Shown: one piece after another, positions 1-6,038 of the stretch | Numbering within the stretch: position 1 is the stretch's first letter | How the letters are laid out: each line of letters opens with the position of its first letter | Origin: Cyanobacteria bacterium UBA8803 | GTDB lineage: Bacteria; Cyanobacteriota; Cyanobacteriia; Cyanobacteriales; Coleofasciculaceae | Direction: 5' to 3' | Assembly: GCA_003505715.1 (NCBI GenBank) | Contig: DNXU01000002.1 | Location: forward strand, 1,122 to 8,073 | DNA length: 6,952 nt | Made by a program: the position numbers and the translations under genes | Notes under the pieces: model-generated | Told to the model about the DNA's origin: nothing | Database searches by the model: none | What the model saw: the letters and a program-made list of their open reading frames with translations, nothing else

Positions 1-2870
1 CGCGGGGCGTGCGCACCCGCCACGGGGAAGATCGGGAGCAGGTAGAGGTAGCAGGAGACTTGATTTTAGAACCCGCTGACAGCAAGCTTTCCTCCCAAAC
101 TTTTCCAGTCACACCCGGTTCAACTTTAATGGTGACGAATGGGGAACGGGTGCAACCCAATCAGCTACTGGCGGAAGTGGCGCTGGGCAAATCTCGTTTG
201 TCTACGGAAAAAGCAGCTAAGGATGTTGCCTCTGACTTGGCTGGGGAAGTGCTGTTTGCCGACTTGGTGCCGGAAGAAAAAACTGACCGTCAGGGCAATA
301 CGACTCGGATTGCCCAGCGGGGGGGATTGCTGTGGATTTTGTCAGGTGAGGTGTATAACTTGCCCCCCGGTGCTGAACCCGTGGTTAAAAACGGAGATGC
401 CGTCCAAGCTGGTTCAGTATTGGCTGAAACCAAGTTAGTCACCCAAAACGGCGGTGTGGTGCGGCTAACTCCAGGGAAGCGGGAAATTGAAATCATTACC
501 GCGTCAGTACTGTTAGACCAAGCCCGGGTGCGCATTGAAAGCTCTGCGGGTCGCGACCAGTACGCCATTTACACCACCAACAACCAGCGGTTCTTGCTCA
601 AGGCAACTCCAGGTACTAAGGTATTGAACAACCAGGTAGTGGCCGAACTGATTGACGATCGCTATCGGACACAAACTGGAGGCATTATCAAGTATGCAGG
701 GGTAGAGGTTGCCAAACGCGGCAAGGCCAAGCAGGGGTATGAGGTCACGGCTGGTGGCACCTTGCTATGGATTCCCGAAGAATGCCACGAGGTCAACAAA
801 GATATCTCGCTGCTGTTAGTAGAAGACGGGCAATACGTGGAAGCAGGCAGCGAGGTAGTAAAGGATATCTTCTGCCAATCGGCAGGGATTGTCGAAGTGG
901 TGCAGAAAAACGACATCCTCCGGGAAATCGTAATTAAGCCTGGAGAACTGCATCTAGTAGACGAACCGCCCATGCCCTTAGTTGCGGAAGGTCAGTTGCT
1001 GTATCCCGGCGCGGACTTAATACCGGGACTTGAGGTGGAAGAACTGCGTTATGGGGAAGTGGTAGAGACGCCGGAAGGAACCGCAGTGCTGCTCAGACCG
1101 GTGATTGAGTTTGCAGTTCCGGATGAGCCGGATGTGCCCTCTCAGGCTTCTATCAATAGCGGCGCGAAGGGAGTGACGACCATTGAACTGCGAGCAATCC
1201 AGCGGCTGCCTTACAAAGATGGAGAGCGGGTTAAATCGGTGGAAGGGGTGGAATTGCTCCGCACCCAGTTGATTTTGGAAATGAGCCAGGGGTCGGGAGA
1301 AGAGCATTCCGGTACTTCCCAACTGAGCGCCGACATTGAGTTGATTGCCGATCCGACCGATGGAGTAGAGGAAGACATGCGGTTGCAGTTGGTGATTCTA
1401 GAGTCCCTAGTAATCCGCCGCGATACCGCCGCAGATTCCTTAAGCGGCAGTACTACCACTAAGCTGCTGGTGAGTGATGGGGATGAAATTGCTCCGGGAG
1501 CTGTAGTAGCTCGCACGGAAATTCAGTGCAAGGAAGAGGGTTTAGTCCGAGGGATTCGCGAAGGAGCCGAAGCGATTCGTCGGGTACTAGTGGTGCGTAA
1601 AGCCGACCGGATCTCCATTCCCATTAGCGGTACACCCAAGGTGAAGGTGGGAGATTTGGTTGTAGCTGGTGACGCCCTCTCGGCGTCAACTGCGGTTCCA
1701 GAATCCGGACAAGTAGTGCAGGTTACCGCCGATACCGTTGTCGTGCGACTGGCTCGTCCCTACCGAGTGTCAGCTGGTGCCGTGTTGCAAATTGACAACG
1801 GCGACCTAGTGCAGCGGGGGGATAATCTGGTGCTGCTGGTCTTCGAGCGGGCGAAAACAGGGGATATCATCCAGGGGTTGCCCAGAATTGAAGAACTCCT
1901 AGAAGCCCGCAAACCCAAAGAAGCCTGCGTTCTCTCCAAGCGCTCTGGTGAGTCACAGGTGGTGTATGAGGAAGACGAAACCGTGGATATCAAGGTGATT
2001 GAAGCGGACGGGACAATTACCGATTATCCGGTGGGGCCTGGGCAAAATGCGCTCGTCTCCGACGCTCAGCAAGTATTGGCAGGCCAAGCCTTGACTGACG
2101 GGCCGGCTAATCCCCATGAGATTTTAGAAATTTTCTTCAATCTCATGCTGCCGGAAAAAGGAGTCTACGAAGGGGCACTGGTGGGGTTGTCGGAAGCACA
2201 GCGCTTCTTGGTCAACGAAGTGCAGTCAGTTTATCAATCTCAGGGCATTGATATTTCCGACAAGCACATCGAAGTGATCGTGCGGCAGATGACCTCAAAA
2301 GTTCGGGTCGATGATGGTGGCGATACCACCATGCTGCCGGGAGAACTGGTGGAGTTGCGCCAAATTGAAACAGTCAATGAGGCAATGGCCATAACTGGTG
2401 GCGCACCAGCTCAGTATACGCCAGTCCTGTTGGGGATTACTAAGGCATCGCTCAATACCGATAGCTTCATCTCCGCTGCCAGCTTCCAGGAGACTACCCG
2501 CGTACTGACGGAAGCTGCCATTGAAGGGAAATCTGACTGGTTGCGGGGTTTGAAGGAGAACGTGATTATCGGACGCCTGATTCCAGCAGGAACTGGGTAC
2601 AACGCCTATGAAGACACAACGCTAGCGCCTGTGGATGCTGATTACGACCGTGGCAGCACCCTTGGCTATAGCTATGGCGATCGCGATGGCAGCGACTTAG
2701 ACCAAGAAGACCCGCTGGATGTGGTGCTTGATGACCGCACAGCTCGCGCTTACAGTTTAGACGAGCGGGCAAGCTTCGGTTCCGATCCCAATTCCTTCGG
2801 CGATGTTCTAGATGATGAAGATGAGGAGGAAGATTTTGAAGATGACTACCTAGATGAGGAGGAGGAATAG
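1..2870 (+). CDS. rpoC2: RNA polymerase beta'' subunit (RpoC2), 5' end missing
   Basis: C-terminal part of the split largest subunit of RNA polymerase; the reading frame is open at the left edge (codons in phase with nt 3), so it is partial, with roughly 955 residues of a family usually about 1,300 to 1,400. The missing part should hold the bridge helix and first trigger-loop helix. Numbering the nt 9 codon as residue 1, residues 1 to about 610 are the cyanobacterial SI3 insertion in the trigger loop, a series of sandwich-barrel hybrid units recognisable by recurring NGD-x-V-x-x-G-x-x-LAE-like turns (around 44-56, 128-140, 273-285, 490-502, 548-560, 597-607). The core resumes at F612: the second trigger-loop helix with [19 protein letters not shown] at 618-636, [10 protein letters not shown] at 752-761, GITKASL at 809-815, [19 protein letters not shown] at 819-837, and [17 protein letters not shown] at 847-863. 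These match bacterial beta' C-terminal core motifs. A variable tail follows, ending in a very acidic stretch. No frameshift is seen; the stop is TAG. Confidence 0.98.
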   Translation, partial: RGVRTRHGEDREQVEVAGDLILEPADSKLSSQTFPVTPGSTLMVTNGERVQPNQLLAEVALGKSRLSTEKAAKDVASDLAGEVLFADLVPEEKTDRQGNTTRIAQRGGLLWILSGEVYNLPPGAEPVVKNGDAVQAGSVLAETKLVTQNGGVVRLTPGKREIEIITASVLLDQARVRIESSAGRDQYAIYTTNNQRFLLKATPGTKVLNNQVVAELIDDRYRTQTGGIIKYAGVEVAKRGKAKQGYEVTAGGTLLWIPEECHEVNKDISLLLVEDGQYVEAGSEVVKDIFCQSAGIVEVVQKNDILREIVIKPGELHLVDEPPMPLVAEGQLLYPGADLIPGLEVEELRYGEVVETPEGTAVLLRPVIEFAVPDEPDVPSQASINSGAKGVTTIELRAIQRLPYKDGERVKSVEGVELLRTQLILEMSQGSGEEHSGTSQLSADIELIADPTDGVEEDMRLQLVILESLVIRRDTAADSLSGSTTTKLLVSDGDEIAPGAVVARTEIQCKEEGLVRGIREGAEAIRRVLVVRKADRISIPISGTPKVKVGDLVVAGDALSASTAVPESGQVVQVTADTVVVRLARPYRVSAGAVLQIDNGDLVQRGDNLVLLVFERAKTGDIIQGLPRIEELLEARKPKEACVLSKRSGESQVVYEEDETVDIKVIEADGTITDYPVGPGQNALVSDAQQVLAGQALTDGPANPHEILEIFFNLMLPEKGVYEGALVGLSEAQRFLVNEVQSVYQSQGIDISDKHIEVIVRQMTSKVRVDDGGDTTMLPGELVELRQIETVNEAMAITGGAPAQYTPVLLGITKASLNTDSFISAASFQETTRVLTEAAIEGKSDWLRGLKENVIIGRLIPAGTGYNAYEDTTLAPVDADYDRGSTLGYSYGDRDGSDLDQEDPLDVVLDDRTARAYSLDERASFGSDPNSFGDVLDDEDEEEDFEDDYLDEEEE
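2677..2684. repeat. HIP1 octamer GCGATCGC in rpoC2
   Basis: Perfect copy of the palindromic octamer that is strongly over-represented in many cyanobacterial genomes. It falls in the codons for the variable tail of RpoC2 (YGDRDG, residues 889-894). It is useful mainly as a taxonomic marker. Confidence 0.85.
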
Positions 2871-2879
2871 TTATTAGTT

Positions 2880-2934
2880 GTAAGTACTATGGTTATTGGT
2901 AAAATAACCCCTATCTAATCACCATAGGGCTTAC
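2880..2934. terminator. Two overlapping inverted repeats just after rpoC2
   Basis: Nine bases after the rpoC2 stop begins an imperfect inverted repeat: 2880-2893 (GTAAGTACTATGGT) pairs with 2921-2934 (ACCATAGGGCTTAC), 12 of 14 positions matching. Inside it a second repeat, GGTTATT at 2891-2897 with AATAACC at 2903-2909, shares three bases with the first, so the two full stems compete or form a branched fold. There is no run of T after either stem, so this is not a classical rho-independent terminator. A role in ending or stabilising the rpo transcript is inferred from position only. Confidence 0.4.
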
Positions 2935-2948
2935 ACCCAGTCTCCTTA

Positions 2949-2983
2949 GTAGGGTGCGTTATGCGGGAGCTAACGCACCCTAC
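2949..2983. repeat. 13-bp perfect inverted repeat (GTAGGGTGCGTTA), likely dispersed repeat and bidirectional terminator
   Basis: GTAGGGTGCGTTA at 2949-2961 and its exact reverse complement TAACGCACCCTAC at 2971-2983 enclose a 9-base loop. It lies between the convergent rpoC2 and ppk2 genes and ends four bases from the ppk2 stop codon, so a transcript from either side would fold it. Sequences of the GTAGGGTGCGTTA family are, from my general knowledge, scattered through many cyanobacterial genomes between genes. I therefore read it as one copy of a dispersed palindrome serving as a transcript end. Neither strand has a good U-tract, so the terminator role is an inference. Confidence 0.6.
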
Positions 2984-2987
2984 ATAA

Positions 2988-3857
2988 TCAAAACACTTCT
3001 GGTACAAAAGTCTGGATAGACATAGGGGGACGGATATACTCTGGATCTAGCTGCCTTGGTGGCAATTCAATTGGAGCGGGCGTTAAATCTTGGTAAGGAA
3101 TTAGACTCAATAGGTGGGAAATACAATTCAGGCGGGCACGTTTTTTATCATCTGCTTCCACTACATACCATGGCGATTGTTTAATATCCGTAGTAGCAAA
3201 CATTTCATCTTTTGCTTTAGAATAGTCTGCCCATCGGGCGCGAGACTCTAAATCCATAGGACTGAGTTTCCACCGTTTGGTGGGATCTTCAATTCGGCTT
3301 TGGAAGCGGCGCTCTTGTTCTTGGGCACTGACAGAAAACCAATATTTGATTAAGATAATCCCCGCTCGTTGAATCATGCATTCAAACTCGGGACACGATC
3401 GCAAAAACTCTATATACTCCGCATCTGTACAAAATCCCATTACCCGCTCAACACCCGCCCGATTGTACCAGCTGCGGTCAAAAAGTACCATCTCACCAGC
3501 AGCTGGCAGCTGCGCCACGTAGCGTTGAAAATACCATTGAGTTCTCTCTCGCTCCGTTGGCGTACCGAGGGCGACAACTCGGCAGACTCGCGGGTTCAAG
3601 CATTCAGTAATCCGCTTAATTGCTCCCCCTTTCCCAGCGGCATCGCGTCCCTCAAACAGGACAACGACTTTCAATCCCTGATATTTGATCCATTCCTGAA
3701 GCTTGACTAATTCAATTTGAAGCCGAGCGAGTTCTCTTTGATAGACTTTTTTCTTAAGTTTCTTGGGTTTGCTCACGCCTGTTTGAGATTTTCCCTTCTC
3801 GATCACTAAGGGAACGGTTGAATCCGTAACTTTTCCGTTCTTTTGGTTCTTTGACAT
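2988..3857 (-). CDS. ppk2: Polyphosphate kinase 2 (class-I-like PPK2)
   Basis: Cytoplasmic enzyme of 289 residues, complete, that moves phosphate between polyphosphate and nucleoside diphosphates, most likely making ATP or GTP from polyphosphate. Visible motifs are the Walker A loop GRDAAGKGG at residues 70-78 (D72, K76); RTQWYFQRYV at 105-114; the Walker B-type block FDRSWYNRAGVERVMGF at 126-142 with D127; and the helical lid around WFSVSAQEQERRF (173-185) through DPTKRWKLSPMDLE (191-204). DDKKRARLNC at 236-245 is also typical. The single domain, its length and near-identity of these blocks to the Pseudomonas-type enzymes suggest class I (ADP/GDP-phosphorylating), but class is recalled, not tested. 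The first 37 residues form a lysine-rich, probably disordered tail. The ATG has no clear Shine-Dalgarno sequence; the next Met (M123) is inside the domain, so this start is favoured. It is convergent with rpoC2 and divergent from the hydrolase. No PHO-box was recognised upstream. Confidence 0.95.
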   Translation of the reverse strand: MSKNQKNGKVTDSTVPLVIEKGKSQTGVSKPKKLKKKVYQRELARLQIELVKLQEWIKYQGLKVVVLFEGRDAAGKGGAIKRITECLNPRVCRVVALGTPTERERTQWYFQRYVAQLPAAGEMVLFDRSWYNRAGVERVMGFCTDAEYIEFLRSCPEFECMIQRAGIILIKYWFSVSAQEQERRFQSRIEDPTKRWKLSPMDLESRARWADYSKAKDEMFATTDIKQSPWYVVEADDKKRARLNCISHLLSLIPYQDLTPAPIELPPRQLDPEYIRPPMSIQTFVPEVF

Positions 3858-4321
3858 GATTGATGTTAATCTTGCAAAGGGGGACTTGCGATTAGGTAAA
3901 TAGCCATCAAGCTCTTTTTAATTTGCCCTGACCTGAGAAGAGAAAAAATGAAGATTTGATGAAGTGCTAAAGGTAAGGGCGACATCCACCCATAAGAACA
4001 CTCATAATTTATAAAAGTACATCCTCAAAAATAGCACAGTCTTGAAGTTTGCCCTAAAACACAACTTCCAACCCCTGATCTACATGGATTCTTCAGCCCC
4101 CCTCAGGGAATAATTTGCACAAGACCCTTCGATTGGAGGTTGGGTAAGATAACACGAGGGTTAGTTTGCCAGCTCTCAAGTTCTCAGCTATGCCTATGAG
4201 AAGCCGCAATCACTTCTTTTACTAGCCTAAATACCTATTGATACCCATAATAGCGTACCATTGTCTCAATCCCTGTAAATGTATCGACTTGTAACAAACC
4301 ACTGACTGGGTACTATCGCCT
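3858..4321. other. 464-base divergent spacer without a recognisable gene
   Basis: This stretch separates the start of ppk2 (leftward) from the hydrolase (rightward). Only very short open frames exist, such as an 11-codon one from the ATG at 4190, and none has a convincing ribosome site. No tRNA or known RNA fold was recognised. There are two weak inverted repeats: GAAGTT/AACTTC (4044-4049 with 4063-4068) and TTCTCA/TGAGAA (4181-4186 with 4197-4202). The only promoter-like pair I can support is at the right edge. No convincing ppk2 promoter was found on the minus strand. A small RNA or long leader is possible but not shown. Confidence 0.6.
4289..4316 (+). promoter_or_regulatory. Candidate sigma-70-type promoter abutting the hydrolase start
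   Basis: TTGTAA at 4289-4294 and TACTAT at 4311-4316 are separated by 16 bases, a plausible -35/-10 pair. The ATG of the hydrolase begins five bases after the -10 box, so transcription would start at or next to the start codon, giving a leaderless or nearly leaderless message. This fits the lack of any Shine-Dalgarno sequence before the ATG. It is a match by eye only. Confidence 0.4.
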
Positions 4322-5008
4322 ATGCAAACAATTGCTAATCCTAGAGTTCAACCCTCTTATCCAACCCATCGACAACCTCAAAAGTTAGTAGTTTTGGGAG
4401 ATAGCATTATCTATGGATTTGGCGATCCTGAAGGGGGCGGCTGGGTAGAGCGACTGCGACGCCAATGGATGTTACCAGATAGCCCCGGCCACGTACTCTA
4501 CAATTTAGGTGTCCGAGGGGATGGCGTCAAGCAAGTACATGATCGTCTCGAACATGAGTTCCGCCGACGCGGGGAATTGAAGAACCGTGTCCCTGATGCC
4601 ATTATCCTATCAGTAGGGGTTAATGATTGCGCCCGTCTCGGACGCCCTAGCGGTCGGAATTTTACCGATTTCGATACCTTTCAAGCAGAATTAGCAAACC
4701 TGCTCGACCAAGCTCAGCGACTGTGTCAAGTGCTATTTGTCGGTATGGTACCTGTGGATGAAACCAAGATGCCATTTCTTGATTGCTTCTACTACAATCA
4801 TGCTGACCAGTATCGCTACAAAGAGGCAACGCACCTTGCTTGCCTGAGGCGTCAGATCCCTTACCTAGATATCTTCGATCTGTGGATGAGTAGGGGCACC
4901 ACTTGGCACTCTAAACGCTTGTCTTCAGACGGACTTCATCCCAATGTCGCAGGTTATGAGGCATTATTACAGGATGTCCTTAACTGGGAGCCGTTACTAA
5001 AACTCTGA
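4322..5008 (+). CDS. SGNH/GDSL-family hydrolase
   Basis: Protein of 228 residues with the full set of SGNH hydrolase blocks. Block I is VVLGDSIIYG with nucleophile S28; block II is NLGVRGDG with N61 and oxyanion glycine G63; block III is SVGVND with N101; block V is DGLHPN with D203 and H206. S28, D203 and H206 should form the catalytic triad. The family cleaves ester bonds of lipids, acylated sugars or small acyl esters; substrate cannot be told from sequence. There is no signal peptide or membrane segment, so it is probably cytoplasmic. The ATG at 4322 is chosen because an in-frame stop lies 28 bases upstream and the next Met (M50) is past the catalytic serine. The first 20 residues are a polar, proline-containing extension before the first beta strand. 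It stands alone: divergent from ppk2 and separated from the channel gene by 190 bases containing terminator-like signals. Confidence 0.93.
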   Translation: MQTIANPRVQPSYPTHRQPQKLVVLGDSIIYGFGDPEGGGWVERLRRQWMLPDSPGHVLYNLGVRGDGVKQVHDRLEHEFRRRGELKNRVPDAIILSVGVNDCARLGRPSGRNFTDFDTFQAELANLLDQAQRLCQVLFVGMVPVDETKMPFLDCFYYNHADQYRYKEATHLACLRRQIPYLDIFDLWMSRGTTWHSKRLSSDGLHPNVAGYEALLQDVLNWEPLLKL

Positions 5009-5010
5009 GA

Positions 5011-5065
5011 TCCCTAATCTAAAAATAGGGAGAGGGAGAAAGGGAGAAGTATTTTAATACTTTTT
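5011..5065 (+). terminator. Weak terminator-like signals after the hydrolase gene
   Basis: Three bases after the stop, TCCCTA (5011-5016) can pair with TAGGGA (5026-5031) around a 9-base loop. After a purine-rich stretch, AAGTATT (5047-5053) and AATACTT (5056-5062) form an AT-only inverted repeat running into five T residues at 5061-5065. The second has the shape of an intrinsic terminator but a very weak stem with almost no loop. Together they probably mark the 3' end of the hydrolase message; this is inferred from position. Confidence 0.35.
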
Positions 5066-5070
5066 GTAAA

Positions 5071-5132
5071 TGGTGATGGGTAATGGGTAATAGGCAAGAA
5101 ATTGCTGACTAATTACTAATTACCAATTACCA
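5071..5132. repeat. Heptanucleotide repeat (STRR-like) foldback with GAAA tetraloop
   Basis: The left arm is three 7-base units, TGGTGAT, GGGTAAT, GGGTAAT (5071-5091). The right arm is three units on the opposite sense, ATTACTA, ATTACCA, ATTACCA (5112-5132), with a degenerate fourth just before it. The arms are complementary over 21 positions: 17 Watson-Crick pairs, 2 possible G-U pairs and 2 mismatches. The tip contains GCAA-GAAA-TTGC (5094-5105), a 4-bp stem with a GNRA-type loop. The unit length of seven matches the short tandemly repeated repetitive (STRR) sequences described in filamentous cyanobacteria. It sits directly upstream of the potassium channel promoter candidate. Confidence 0.7.
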
Positions 5133-5170
5133 GCTTTTAAATTTACTTATAATTACAGCTCTAATAGAGC
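5127..5170 (+). promoter_or_regulatory. Candidate promoter of the channel-ureD unit with a 5' hairpin
   Basis: TATAAT at 5148-5153 is a perfect -10 consensus. The best -35 is TTACCA at 5127-5132, four of six consensus bases with a short 15-base spacer, and it is supplied by the last heptad repeat unit. Transcription would begin near 5159-5160, at the foot of a small hairpin, GCTCT/AGAGC with a 3-base loop (5158-5170), leaving a leader of about 40 bases. In AT-rich DNA a TATAAT can arise by chance, so this is moderate evidence only. Confidence 0.45.
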
Positions 5171-5198
5171 AAAATTTCCTATTCAAAAGTGTGAATTT

Positions 5199-6038
5199 AT
5201 GAAAGAAAAACTGAAAAAACGCATATTTCAAATCATTGAATTCAATAATGACAAGGATTGCTTAGATAGAATTTGCAATGGCGTTATAGTAACATTAATA
5301 TTTTTAAATTTAATTGTTCTTTGCCTGGAAACGGTAGATAGTATTGGTGCTAAATATCAAATTTTATTTGAAAGATTTGATTGTTTTTCCTTGGGGATAT
5401 TTACTATAGAGTATATTTTAGGGATATGGTCATGTACAGTTGATAAAAGGTTTCGCCATCCAATTGGTGGGCGAGTGCGATACATGCTCACACCTTTAGC
5501 ATTGCTAGATTTTATCGCTATTGCTCCCTCTTATTTACCTATATTATTTCCCGAGTTGAGAGCTTTTAGGTCAATCCGACTCCTGCGTTTATTGCGGATA
5601 TTAAAACTCACCCGCTACTCGGATGCTTTGAGAAGTATGCTAAAAGTTTTTGTGGCTAAAAGCGAAGAGATAATCATAGCTTTCTTTATGTTATTTATTC
5701 TATTATTCATCGCTTCTAGCTTAATCTATTTCGCCGAACACGAAGTACAAGCCGAAGCATTTCCGGATATTCCCTCTTCTATGTGGTGGGGAGTCACAAC
5801 CTTAACCACCGTTGGCTATGGTGATGTTTATCCGGTGGCGCCGCTCGGAAAATTAGTGGGAGCGCTAGTAGCTATTCTAGGAATTGGTATATTTGCCTTA
5901 CCCGCAGGAATACTGGCGTCCGGTTTTTCAGAAGAAATTCGAGCCAAGCAAACTCGCAGACGACCAAAACTTGTAGTAGTTTGTCCCCATTGTGGAAAGC
6001 CTTTAAATGAATTTCCAGCCCACAGATCTAAGCAGTGA
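5199..6038 (+). CDS. Voltage-gated potassium channel, six transmembrane segments
   Basis: Inner-membrane channel subunit of 279 residues that should tetramerise around a potassium-selective pore. Approximate segments are S1 28-46, S2 60-79, S3 96-116, S4 117-140, S5 157-179 and S6 215-243. S4 is a full voltage sensor: R121, R124, R127, R130, R133, K136 and R139 fall exactly every third residue. Acidic partners are present in S1 (E44), S2 (E71) and S3 (D104). The pore helix leads into the canonical filter TVGYG at 204-208, followed by D209. S6 contains FALPAGILASGF (232-243), the Pro-Ala-Gly hinge familiar from KCNQ-type and many bacterial Kv channels. The short cytoplasmic tail carries CPHCG (262-266), a single Cys-x-x-Cys pair. 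No nucleotide-binding or RCK domain follows. The ATG has no good Shine-Dalgarno sequence; a small inverted repeat (ATTCA/TGAAT, 5181-5196) ends two bases before it. The first third is strikingly AT-rich compared with rpoC2. It overlaps ureD. Confidence 0.95.
   Translation: MKEKLKKRIFQIIEFNNDKDCLDRICNGVIVTLIFLNLIVLCLETVDSIGAKYQILFERFDCFSLGIFTIEYILGIWSCTVDKRFRHPIGGRVRYMLTPLALLDFIAIAPSYLPILFPELRAFRSIRLLRLLRILKLTRYSDALRSMLKVFVAKSEEIIIAFFMLFILLFIASSLIYFAEHEVQAEAFPDIPSSMWWGVTTLTTVGYGDVYPVAPLGKLVGALVAILGIGIFALPAGILASGFSEEIRAKQTRRRPKLVVVCPHCGKPLNEFPAHRSKQ
5994..5999 (+). promoter_or_regulatory. Ribosome binding site of ureD inside the channel gene
   Basis: GGAAAG lies seven bases before the ATG at 6007, a good Shine-Dalgarno position. 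The same bases encode G266-K267 of the channel, right after the second cysteine of its CPHCG motif. This supports 6007 as the ureD start and suggests translational coupling. Confidence 0.6.

Noticed and set aside
2889..2918. Nine-codon open frame (ATG to TAA) after the rpoC2 stop, with GGAGGA-like bases upstream
   Set aside because: The purine-rich bases encode the acidic RpoC2 tail and lie about 22 bases from the ATG, too far for a ribosome site. The frame is too short and overlaps the hairpin structures.
3369..3710. 113-codon plus-strand frame within the ppk2 region
   Set aside because: It is antisense to an unambiguous PPK2 gene with all its motifs, so it is a shadow frame.
3858..3960. 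PHO-box or clear -35/-10 pair driving ppk2
   Set aside because: I looked for repeated CTTAACCT-like units and for TATAAT-type boxes on the minus strand and found only poor matches.
4190..4225. Eleven-codon frame MPMRSRNHFFY in the divergent spacer
   Set aside because: No ribosome site, no conservation evidence and a length expected by chance.
5071..5132. CRISPR-like array
   Set aside because: The units are 7 bases, contiguous and inverted between arms, with no regular unique spacers and no cas genes.
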